Positions 6,010 to 12,807 of a stretch of DNA of 13,748 nucleotides are shown piece by piece. Source of the DNA: JANNRW01 sp031401815 (GTDB lineage Bacteria > Desulfobacterota > Desulfuromonadia > Geobacterales > DSM-12255). The stretch's first letter is position 1, and every line of letters starts with the position of its first letter. The notes beneath the pieces were generated by a model that saw only the letters and a program-made list of their open reading frames with translations, was not told where the DNA came from and did not search any database. The position numbers were made by a program, and so were the translations under genes. Location of the stretch: contig JANNRW010000419.1 of NCBI GenBank assembly GCA_031401815.1, positions 1 through 13,748 on the forward strand, read 5' to 3'.

Positions 6010-7230
6010 TTATAGCGCACCGACCGGTATCGACCATGCTGTCCTGGTAAGTGGCAGGGATAGCTGTGACAGACAGATCACTCCGCCGCTCCCGACTGTA
6101 ATACCGAGATTCTCCAGCGTCGCAAAGTTTCGAATATCATGCTTGCCGGGTGACGCCGATTTTTTGCATTCAAGCGGATGGATTTTGTTGTCGCGAATAA
6201 TCAGCAGGTCTATTTCCCGTTTGTCCTTGTCCCGGAAAAAATAAAACGGCGGGACAAGTCCGTTATGCAGATAACTCTTCAGCAACTCGGCAACAATCCA
6301 TGTTTCCATGATTGCGCCGCTCATTGCTCCTGCTTCAAGGTTTTGCGGGCTGGACCATTCCGACAGATAGGCTGCCAGTCCGGTGTCGAGAAAATAGAGT
6401 TTGGGAGTCTTTACCAGGCGCTTGGTCAGGTTGGTATGCCAGGGGGGCAACAGCCATACAATGCCTGAGGTCTGGAGGATCGAAAGCCAGTTTTTGGCGG
6501 TATTGGGGGCAACATCGGAATCACGCGCCAAGTCGGCAAAATTTACCAGTTGTCCGGTTCGCGCTGCCGTTGCCCGCAGGAACCGTAGAAAGGCCATCTC
6601 ATCTCCGACCTTTGCCAGATCCCGCACATCCCGCTGAAGATATGTCTGAAGATAGGAACTGAAAAACAGGTCGCGATCCATTTCGGAATTGAGCGCTATA
6701 GAAGGAAATGATCCTCTCCAGATGTGATGGTACAGCCCGGCAAGGTCAAGAGGTGGAGTTGCCAGCAGTCGCAGGTTTATCGTATCTGGATCGGGGGAAA
6801 ACGCTCCGTCATCTGCTCGGCCAATCATTTCCCTGCGGGAGAAACCCATAAGGTTCAACACTGCGACCCTTCCCGCAAGGGATTCCGACACTCCCCTCAT
6901 GAGGTGGAACTGCTGCGAACCGGTCAGCCAGAACATGCCGTTGCTTCTCGTTGCATCGACCTGCATCTTGATAATGGGGAGCAATTCCGGAGCGTACTGG
7001 ATTTCGTCGATAAGAAGCGGTGGGCGGAATCGTTGAAGAAAGAGACCCGGGTCATTTTTAGCAAGAGCGAGCAGACCGGGATCGTCAAGGGTGACGTAAG
7101 TACGCTCAGAGCTGCTTGCCCTGCGGAGCAATGTGGTTTTGCCCACCTGCCGCGCACCGGTAACAAGAACAACGGGGAATAGCCCCCCTGCCTTCAACAC
7201 TGAGGCTTCGAGAGTCCTTGGCAGCATCAT
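6010..7230 (-). CDS. AAA_14 / DUF4143 ATP-binding protein
   Basis: 406 aa. The N-terminal AAA+-like ATPase has Walker A GARQVGKTTLL (about residues 25-35), Walker B PLLIDEIQ (about 70-77) and a sensor-like WLTGSQQ. A winged-helix-like middle follows (FADLARDSDVAPNTAKNWLSIL), then the C-terminal DUF4143 region with KLYFLDTGLAAYL, ETWIVAELLK and FFRDKDKREIDLLI..PLECKKS. The E...D...ExK spacing there resembles a PD-(D/E)xK nuclease fold. This is a very common accessory family in bacteria and archaea; its function is unsettled, and mobile-element, restriction or toxin-antitoxin roles have been suggested. Two adjacent ATGs (7230 and 7227) follow GAGGTGG. A promoter and a 14-bp inverted repeat lie immediately upstream, which suggests autoregulation. 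It appears intact and monocistronic. Confidence 0.88.
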   Translation of the reverse strand: MMLPRTLEASVLKAGGLFPVVLVTGARQVGKTTLLRRASSSERTYVTLDDPGLLALAKNDPGLFLQRFRPPLLIDEIQYAPELLPIIKMQVDATRSNGMFWLTGSQQFHLMRGVSESLAGRVAVLNLMGFSRREMIGRADDGAFSPDPDTINLRLLATPPLDLAGLYHHIWRGSFPSIALNSEMDRDLFFSSYLQTYLQRDVRDLAKVGDEMAFLRFLRATAARTGQLVNFADLARDSDVAPNTAKNWLSILQTSGIVWLLPPWHTNLTKRLVKTPKLYFLDTGLAAYLSEWSSPQNLEAGAMSGAIMETWIVAELLKSYLHNGLVPPFYFFRDKDKREIDLLIIRDNKIHPLECKKSASPGKHDIRNFATLENLGITVGSGGVICLSQLSLPLTRTAWSIPVGAL

Positions 7231-7242
7231 TCACCCACCTCT

Positions 7243-7294
7243 TCGGCTAATATGCATTCTAATTGCATATTAGCCGATTACCTCATAACGTCAA
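7243..7294 (-). promoter_or_regulatory. promoter with inverted-repeat operator for the DUF4143 ATPase
   Basis: On the minus strand, TTGACG (7294-7289), a 16-bp spacer and TAATAT (7272-7267). The -10 lies within one arm of a perfect inverted repeat: TCGGCTAATATGCA (7243-7256), a 7-nt loop and TGCATATTAGCCGA (7264-7277). A protein bound there would cover the -10 and the start site. The repeat ends 12 bp before the ATG, and GAGGTGGG fills the space between. Confidence 0.65.
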
Positions 7295-7402
7295 GCGATA
7301 TATCAGGATATCCGCATTGCCTCGCCCGCTGAATTCATCAAGATAGTGTCGTCAGTTTCCAGCTCTTTTCTCACGCCAGCCCACGAAATTCTACAGATTA
7401 TC

Positions 7403-7840
7403 TCACTCCTCCAGATCATACTTCTTCAACCAGTTCGAAAGCGTCTGATAATTCGGCAGCCCCAGTATCTTGGCGGTTTTGGATTTGTTCCCCCCACATT
7501 CGTCCATCCCTCGTTGCAGGTAATGCCGGGCAACTTCGGACATGACCTCCTGAATATTGAACCCATCGGCAATGCTCCGGTTCAAAACGTGTTCAGTCTG
7601 CTGCAAAGCCACCGGGAACAGGGCTTCACGAATATCATCCACCTGGATCGTTTCACCGGTTGTCCAGACTGAAGCCCGACGCAGAGTATTCAGCAGCTCG
7701 CGGACATTACCGGGCCAGGAGTGACAAAGGAGAAGATTTCTTGCGCCAGCAGAGATTTTTTTAGGGGAGCCGCTCCAAACTGTTTCCTTCTCCTCCAGAA
7801 AATGATCGATCAACAGGCCGATATCCCCCTGCTGTTTCAT
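7403..7840 (-). pseudogene. C-terminal fragment of a sigma-54-dependent activator
   Basis: 145 aa of open frame that begins inside the AAA+ domain of an NtrC-type activator. KQQGDIGLLIDHFLEEK is the segment that normally follows the R-finger region, and CHSWPGNVRELLNTLRRA carries the WPGNVREL sensor II motif. The C-terminal GGNKSKTAKILGLPNYQTLSNWLKKY is a Fis-type helix-turn-helix. Walker A (GExGxGK), the GAFTGA loop that touches sigma-54, Walker B and any N-terminal sensor domain are absent. Upstream the sequence is AT-rich, has an in-frame TAG about 50 bp before the ATG, and has no ribosome-binding site. I read it as a truncated remnant that cannot activate transcription. A small DNA-binding protein expressed from it is possible but unlikely. 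Confidence 0.8.
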
Positions 7841-7924
7841 GGCGGCAATGTATAAAATAATTATACAAATACAAGTTTTCTAATATGCGTTTTCACTCGA
7901 TCTGTAATTTCCATGTCATTCCCA

Positions 7925-7954
7925 TTGACAACATCCCATGCTGATCGTTATAAT
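7925..7954 (+). promoter_or_regulatory. consensus sigma-70 promoter of the Phd-PIN operon
   Basis: TTGACA (7925-7930), 18-bp spacer, TATAAT (7949-7954): both hexamers match consensus exactly. Transcription would start near 7961, inside the palindrome ACCATAATGGT (7962-7972), which is well placed as an operator for antitoxin autorepression. GGAGG (7977-7981) follows. Confidence 0.8.
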
Positions 7955-7984
7955 CATATCAACCATAATGGTCATGGAGGTAAT

Positions 7985-8245
7985 ATGTTAAAAACAGTCT
8001 CTGCAATCAATGTCCGGCAAAACCTTGGACAGGTCATGAACGAAGTAGCCATAAAGTCTGACGAGTATATTGTTGAGCGCTCCGGCAAGCCGCTGGTTGC
8101 CATTATTCCGATCGAAAAGTATCTCAATATGAAAGGGAAACGAGACGACTTCTTCAGGCTGTACGGCGCACTACAGAAGAGTGCCGACAACTTGGCAGCC
8201 GTTGATGATGATATTGCCGAAGCACTGGTTGAAGCTCGCCGATGA
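7985..8245 (+). CDS. Phd/YefM-family antitoxin
   Basis: 86 aa. The N-terminus MLKTVSAINVRQNLGQVMNEVAIKSDEYIVERSGKPLVAIIPIEKYLNM (written here as recognised blocks: SAINVRQNLGQVMNEV, EYIVERSGKPLVAIIP, EKYL) is the classic Phd/YefM DNA-binding fold. The C-terminal tail, ending AAVDDDIAEALVEARR, is acidic, as expected for a toxin-binding segment. The product should bind the PIN toxin and repress the operon. The frame is open from 7913, but that would read through the promoter; the ATG at 7985 has GGAGG four bases before it. Its stop overlaps the toxin start as ATGA, the usual coupling in type II pairs. Confidence 0.9.
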   Translation: MLKTVSAINVRQNLGQVMNEVAIKSDEYIVERSGKPLVAIIPIEKYLNMKGKRDDFFRLYGALQKSADNLAAVDDDIAEALVEARR

Positions 8246-8670
8246 TTCGCATCGTTTTGGACACTAACCTTATAGTAAGCGCCCTGCTCAAACCTGACTC
8301 CAACCCGAATAGAATCATCAGCCTGGTCAGGGAAGAAAAAGTTCTTCTGCTTATTTCAGATGCTATCTGCTTTGAGCTAACCAGAGTTCTTTTTTACCCG
8401 AAGATCAGAAATCGTCTTGTAGCTTCTGACGAAGAGCTTGAAAGATTTGTTCAACTGCTCCGTACGGTTGCCATTATAACTCCTGGCTCACTCAGTCTCC
8501 CTCTGCTTGCTGCCGACCCTGACGATACAAAATATCTGGTATGCGCTGTCGAAGGACGCGCTGATTATATTGTTTCCGGTGATCATCATCTGACCGATCT
8601 TGTGATATATAAGGGCATCCGCATTGTCACTCCGGTTGAATTTATTCAGCTAACATCGTCAGTCCCTTAG
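8242..8670 (+). CDS. PIN-domain toxin (VapC-like ribonuclease)
   Basis: 142 aa. The PIN nuclease pattern is complete: IVLDTNLIVSALL at the N-terminus with the first catalytic Asp (D7), DAICFELTRVL with the conserved Glu, LLAADPDDTKYLVCAVEGRADYIVSGD with the C-terminal acidic residues, and the closing SGDHHL of the family. It fits the group annotated as putative toxin component, PIN family (COG1569 type). Members are Mg-dependent endoribonucleases that cut tRNA or other RNA; the target here is unknown. Translation is coupled to the antitoxin by the ATGA overlap. The last 29 bp overlap the 3' end of the convergent GGDEF-EAL gene, so transcription of the two could interfere. It appears intact. 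Confidence 0.9.
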   Translation: MIRIVLDTNLIVSALLKPDSNPNRIISLVREEKVLLLISDAICFELTRVLFYPKIRNRLVASDEELERFVQLLRTVAIITPGSLSLPLLAADPDDTKYLVCAVEGRADYIVSGDHHLTDLVIYKGIRIVTPVEFIQLTSSVP

Positions 8671-10969
8671 GATCTGCAAACTCGCGCCACCTCTCATCAA
8701 CAAGCCACTGTCCTGCTGTTTCAGCGCACATTGGCAGCCCCAGATAATACCCCTGCGCCTGATCACACCCCATAGACCTAAGTTTTTCCAGGGTTTCGCG
8801 GCATTCAACCCCTTCGGCAACAACTATCAGACCCAGGTTATGCGCAAGATTGATTGTCGATGAGACAATAATTGCATCCTGTTCGCTGACCAGCATCTGG
8901 CTGACAAAAAGGAGATCTATCTTCAGTGCGTTTAAAGGAAGGCTTTTAAGCAGTGCCAGGGAGGAGTAACCAGTGCCGAAATCATCAATGGAAAGCCTGA
9001 CACCCATAACATGAATCCGGTTCAGAATTTCGCGCGCCCTTTCAGGCTCCGAAATCAGAGCCGTCTCGGTGATTTCAAGTTCAAGGCAGGCAGGATTAAC
9101 TCCGTATTTTGCGAAAAACGCCTCAATATGATAGGAAAGGTCGTCATCCATCAGCAGGCGGGTGGAGAGATTGCAGGCAATGGTTGTGGTAATCCCTTCC
9201 TGTTGCCAGTCATGAAGCTTCTTTATCGCTTTCTCTATTACCTGATATGTCAGCGGAACAATCAGTTCCCCTATTTCTGCAAACGGGATGAAATCTGCCG
9301 GGAGCAGGAGCCCCTGAGTCGGATGATACCACCGGACAAGCGCCTCAAAACCGGCAAGAGTTCCAGCTGTCAGATCAATTTTAGGCTGAAAGAATATATC
9401 AAGCTGATTGCTTCGGACCGCCCTGCCAAGATCATTCATAAGAGCAAGACGTTCCGGAGTGTAGGGATCCTGTTCCGGGTTATAGAGGCAGTAACGCTTC
9501 ATATCCTTTTTAGCCCTGTACATGGCAACATCTGCACATCTCAGGAGACTTGCAGGGGTTATCCCATGAACAGGGGCAAGCGCAATTCCGAGACTTGCCT
9601 CTATCTCGACCTTGATACCTTCTATGTCAAACGGAGAGTTCATTGTACGAAGCATTATCTCTGCCAGCCAGAATACATCCCGCTCGTTTCTCACCCTTGT
9701 ATAGATAATGGCAAACTCGTCCCCTCCAAGTCTGGAAATATCGCCACCCAGCCCGGTCAGAACCTGCTGCAGCCTTTTGGCAAACTCAATAAGAAGAAGA
9801 TCTCCGGCATGATGACCCAGTGTATCGTTAACCTCCTTGAACCTGTCGAGATCCAGGATAAAGAGCGCCATCTGCCCATGGTCGGCTATTATCTCAAGCT
9901 CAGCCTCAAGCTTGCGTTTCAGATAGAATCTGTTCGGAAGACCGGTAAGAGGGTCATGGTTTGCCTGATATTCAAGAGCTGCCATCTGGCGCTTCTTCTC
10001 GGTTATGTCCCGCCGTATACCCCAGAGCCTTGATATTCCGTCAGCCTCCATAACTGCGACCAGCGAGGAGGATATCCATATTTCATGCCCGTTCCTGTCA
10101 TACTGCCTGGTCTCATAATCATGCAGGGAGTACCCGCTCTCAACAAATCTTTCGAGCACCTCATGAACATTATCAATGTCATAGAATTCGCGCATTCTCC
10201 TGCCTATCATCTCATGAGCATTTGCATACCCATAGATATGGGCAAGGGCATCATTGCACTCCGCAATTTTAATGTTTTCAATCAGAGAGGATATCTGCGC
10301 GTCAAGTGGCAGTGCTACTGAAAGAGGGGGGGATATTTCTCCGCGCCATATCCCTTCAGAGCTCATCGAAATGAACGCACGATACCTCTCCTCGCTCTTT
10401 ATAAGCTCTTTTTCGGTAAGCTTTCGCGCCGTAATATCGAGCATCGCTCCGATAAGACCCCCTACATCTCCGTCAGAGTCCTTGAAAACAGCCTTGTGGA
10501 AGAGTATGTCATGACGCTCTCCATTTCCATAAACCACGGTTGCTTCATAGATCTGCCGTCCCTTGCTGGCAATCAGATCCAGATCGGCCTGATGATAGAT
10601 AGCCGCAAGATCAGAAGGGGCGATATCGTAAACCGTCTTCCCGACAATCTCTCCCTGCTTTTTCCCAAGTACCTCTTCAAAAGCAACATTACATCCGAGA
10701 TAAAGCCCTTGCTCATCCTTGTAAAAAAGTGGGATCGGAATTGCGTCCATAATATTCTGGAGATGCAGAGCTTCGGCTTTTGCCTTGCGCTCCTTGGCGG
10801 AAAGACGTGACTTGCTTCTGAGGGTGTATACGAGAAATCCTGCGGCAAGCAGTGCGAAGAGATCCATGACAAGCGAAGCTGTTGATATGCCGGTTACAGA
10901 AAGTGCATGCGATTCATCTGCATACGCAAGGGAGGAGACAGCTGAAATGGTCAGCAGATATATGAACAT
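8642..10969 (-). CDS. membrane PAS-PAS-GGDEF-EAL cyclic-di-GMP protein
   Basis: 775 aa. An N-terminal hydrophobic stretch (FIYLLTISAVSSLAYA, signal-like) and a second one near residues 34-50 (LFALLAAGFLVY) suggest an inner-membrane anchor. Two PAS domains follow at about 65-180 and 190-325 (GAMLDITARK and GIRRDITEKK close them). The GGDEF domain (about 335-500) has an intact GGDEF at 415-419 but no RxxD inhibitory site before it. The EAL domain (about 515-760) keeps all expected catalytic residues: EAL (542-544), NLS, EITE, DDFGTG (662 onward), LKID, VAEGVE and QGYYLGLPM. Both c-di-GMP synthesis and breakdown are therefore possible; net direction is unknown. ATG 10969 with AGGAGG five bases upstream is preferred over the GTG at 10984. 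Last gene after dnaJ and the PLD gene, 31 nt from the latter. Confidence 0.92.
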   Translation of the reverse strand: MFIYLLTISAVSSLAYADESHALSVTGISTASLVMDLFALLAAGFLVYTLRSKSRLSAKERKAKAEALHLQNIMDAIPIPLFYKDEQGLYLGCNVAFEEVLGKKQGEIVGKTVYDIAPSDLAAIYHQADLDLIASKGRQIYEATVVYGNGERHDILFHKAVFKDSDGDVGGLIGAMLDITARKLTEKELIKSEERYRAFISMSSEGIWRGEISPPLSVALPLDAQISSLIENIKIAECNDALAHIYGYANAHEMIGRRMREFYDIDNVHEVLERFVESGYSLHDYETRQYDRNGHEIWISSSLVAVMEADGISRLWGIRRDITEKKRQMAALEYQANHDPLTGLPNRFYLKRKLEAELEIIADHGQMALFILDLDRFKEVNDTLGHHAGDLLLIEFAKRLQQVLTGLGGDISRLGGDEFAIIYTRVRNERDVFWLAEIMLRTMNSPFDIEGIKVEIEASLGIALAPVHGITPASLLRCADVAMYRAKKDMKRYCLYNPEQDPYTPERLALMNDLGRAVRSNQLDIFFQPKIDLTAGTLAGFEALVRWYHPTQGLLLPADFIPFAEIGELIVPLTYQVIEKAIKKLHDWQQEGITTTIACNLSTRLLMDDDLSYHIEAFFAKYGVNPACLELEITETALISEPERAREILNRIHVMGVRLSIDDFGTGYSSLALLKSLPLNALKIDLLFVSQMLVSEQDAIIVSSTINLAHNLGLIVVAEGVECRETLEKLRSMGCDQAQGYYLGLPMCAETAGQWLVDERWREFADPKGLTMLAE

Positions 10970-11000
10970 GGAGGCCTCCTGCACTGAAAAAGAGGAAAGG

Positions 11001-11546
11001 TCAAAGATTTTTCAGGTATCCGGTTACTTCTTCAGCCAGTTCCGGAGAGTCAATAAGAAGTGAAAGTTCATTATTGTATTTGAGTGCGCTCTGCGTAAGA
11101 TTGTGGCTGCCAAGATAAACATGGCGCCCGTCTATTACCAGGGCTTTTACGTGAGTAACTGTTCTGGGAGCATCAAAACGGACTTTTACCCCCCCCTCAT
11201 TCAGCAGAGCTGCGGCTTTGCGGTTTTGCTCATATACCGCACCTTTACCTGTAACTTCCTGCTCAAGTTCTATTATAACATTGACCCCGCGCTTCTTCGC
11301 AGCAACCAGTTCGTTAACGATTGCCATCGGCAGGCTCCCTCTGCTCCCTGTTACCTTGAAGAGGAAAAAACAGCCAATTATCTCCTTTTTCGCCTTCCGG
11401 ATTCCACTGATAAGGGCATCGTAATAGTTGTGATCGGAAAGCATGCTTATCTTGCCGATATGTCGTTCCAGAGCAAAACCGGCAGAGGGAGCTGCGAGTG
11501 TCAGCAGTAGAAATAAAACAGCGATTCGCCCGGCAATGCAAGCCAT
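11001..11546 (-). CDS. secreted single-HKD phospholipase D-like protein
   Basis: 181 aa. The N-terminal signal peptide (RIAVLFLLLTLAAPSAGFA) predicts export to the periplasm or beyond. One HKD motif is present: H132-V-K134, D139, then GSHNLT with Ser147 and Asn149, followed by NNELSLLID. A single motif and small size match Nuc-type endonucleases of the phospholipase D superfamily, which work as dimers. The substrate could be nucleic acid or phospholipid. The ATG at 11546 has GGAGG four bases upstream and starts 10 nt after the dnaJ stop; the longer frame to 11621 would overlap dnaJ and bury the signal peptide, so it is rejected. Likely co-transcribed with dnaJ and the GGDEF-EAL gene. Confidence 0.88.
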   Translation of the reverse strand: MACIAGRIAVLFLLLTLAAPSAGFALERHIGKISMLSDHNYYDALISGIRKAKKEIIGCFFLFKVTGSRGSLPMAIVNELVAAKKRGVNVIIELEQEVTGKGAVYEQNRKAAALLNEGGVKVRFDAPRTVTHVKALVIDGRHVYLGSHNLTQSALKYNNELSLLIDSPELAEEVTGYLKNL

Positions 11547-11556
11547 AAACCCTCCA

Positions 11557-12669
11557 TTAACTAAACATCTCCTTGACCTTGTCAAAAAAATTCTGGCGGT
11601 GTGGATTAACATCTTCACCACTTAAATGGGCAAACTCTTCCAGTATCTCTCTCTGCCTGCTATTCAGATTTGTCGGAGTTTCTACCCGTAGAACTACAAG
11701 CTGATCCCCTTTACCATATCCTTGAAGCGAGACAATCCCCTTGCCCCTGAGACGGAAGATTTTCCCTGTCTGCGTCCCTTCCGGAATCTTCATGGAGACC
11801 TTCCCCTCCAGAGTAGGGATATCTATTTCACACCCAAGAGCCGCCTGAGTAAAACTTATCGGCGTTTCACATATGACATCATTCCCTTCACGCCTGAAGA
11901 TTGGATGTTCCCTGACATCAAGATAGACATAAAGATCTCCATTCACACCCCCCTTTGTCCCTTGTCCACCTTCACCCGTAAGTTTCAGGCGGATTCCGGT
12001 TTCAACTCCGGGAGGGACTTTGACCGGAAGGGTTTTCTTGTCACGGATAGAGCCGACACCCCGGCAATCGGCGCAGGGGTTGTCTACTACACGACCTTCA
12101 CCATTACATTGTCCGCAACTCTTGCTCACACTGAAAAAACCCTGTTGAAAGCGAACCTGACCCGCACCACGGCAGGTAGGACAGGTTTTCGGCTCAGTGC
12201 CCGGCTTTGCGCCACTGCCGTTACAGGTATTGCAACGCTTTGCATAAGGGATTTCTATCTGTTTCTCTACACCGGAAGCAGACTCCTCAAAGCTGATCGC
12301 CAGATTATACTGCAGGTCATCACCACGGCGGCCACGGCTTTTCTGACGGGTGCCCCCTCCAAAAATATCCCCGAAAATATCTCCGAAAATATCCCCGAAT
12401 GGCGCTCCGGCACCAAAGCCTCCAGCTGAGAAGCCGGCTCCGTTAAGACCGGCATGGCCAAACTGATCGTACTGGGCACGTTTTTGCGGGTCAGAAAGAA
12501 CCTCATAGGCCTCGGACAGCTCCTTGAACTTCTCCTCGGATGCCTTGTCACCGGGATTCTTGTCAGGATGATACTGTACCGCCATCTTCCTGAAAGCTTT
12601 CTTGATCTCTGTCTCGGCTGCATTACGATTAACGCCGAGCACTTCATAATAATCACGCTTGTCTGCCAA
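11557..12669 (-). CDS. dnaJ: chaperone protein DnaJ (Hsp40)
   Basis: Co-chaperone that delivers unfolded proteins to DnaK and stimulates its ATPase. 370 aa from the chosen start. The J domain has HPD at 34-36 (YHPDKNPGD). A Gly/Phe region contains a threefold GDIF repeat (GDIFGDIFGDIFGGG). Four zinc-binding CxxCxGxG repeats lie at about 146-206: CNTCNGSG, CPTCRGAG, CGQCNGEG and CADCRGVG. The C-terminal substrate-binding and dimer domains follow. The start is a TTG at 12669, with GGAGG five bases before it, giving MADKRDYYEVLGV. The frame reaches an upstream ATG at 12756, but that adds about 29 residues of unrelated sequence read from the intergenic repeat. It is downstream of dnaK. Confidence 0.96.
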   Translation of the reverse strand: MADKRDYYEVLGVNRNAAETEIKKAFRKMAVQYHPDKNPGDKASEEKFKELSEAYEVLSDPQKRAQYDQFGHAGLNGAGFSAGGFGAGAPFGDIFGDIFGDIFGGGTRQKSRGRRGDDLQYNLAISFEESASGVEKQIEIPYAKRCNTCNGSGAKPGTEPKTCPTCRGAGQVRFQQGFFSVSKSCGQCNGEGRVVDNPCADCRGVGSIRDKKTLPVKVPPGVETGIRLKLTGEGGQGTKGGVNGDLYVYLDVREHPIFRREGNDVICETPISFTQAALGCEIDIPTLEGKVSMKIPEGTQTGKIFRLRGKGIVSLQGYGKGDQLVVLRVETPTNLNSRQREILEEFAHLSGEDVNPHRQNFFDKVKEMFS

Positions 12670-12685
12670 AATGGCCTCCGGCAAT

Positions 12686-12801
12686 CGGGTTCTGGGCTCA
12701 GGGCTCAGGGGTTTTCGCTTAAAAAGGCGAAAGGCACAGAGAAATCTCTGCGCCATCGCTTTTTTTTGCTGCCTTCCCTAGAGCCCGGAGCCCAGAGCCA
12801 G
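12686..12801. repeat. dnaK-dnaJ intergenic inverted repeat with internal hairpins
   Basis: TCTGGGCTCAGGGCTC (12691-12706) pairs with GAGCCCGGAGCCCAGA (12781-12796) with one mismatch, extending imperfectly to 12686 and 12801. Inside are a TTTCGC/GCGAAA hairpin (12713-12732) and GGCACAGAGA-AA-TCTCTGCGCC (12733-12754, one G-T pair). Read on the minus strand, the latter is followed by TTTCGCCTTTTT, a weak terminator-like tail that could lower dnaJ expression relative to dnaK. On the plus strand eight T follow shortly after, but no plus-strand gene ends here. Confidence 0.65.
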
Positions 12802-12807
12802 GTTTAT

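Noticed and set aside
6178..7182. Several plus-strand frames opposite the DUF4143 ATPase
   Set aside because: They are shadows of a gene with intact Walker A and B motifs.
9011..10033. Plus-strand 340-codon open frame opposite the GGDEF-EAL gene
   Set aside because: The minus strand encodes intact GGDEF and EAL domains here; the plus frame has no motifs or ribosome-binding site.
12733..12770. Plus-strand intrinsic terminator (hairpin followed by eight T)
   Set aside because: No plus-strand gene ends upstream and six bases separate the stem from the T-run; it is better explained as part of the dnaK-dnaJ intergenic repeat.
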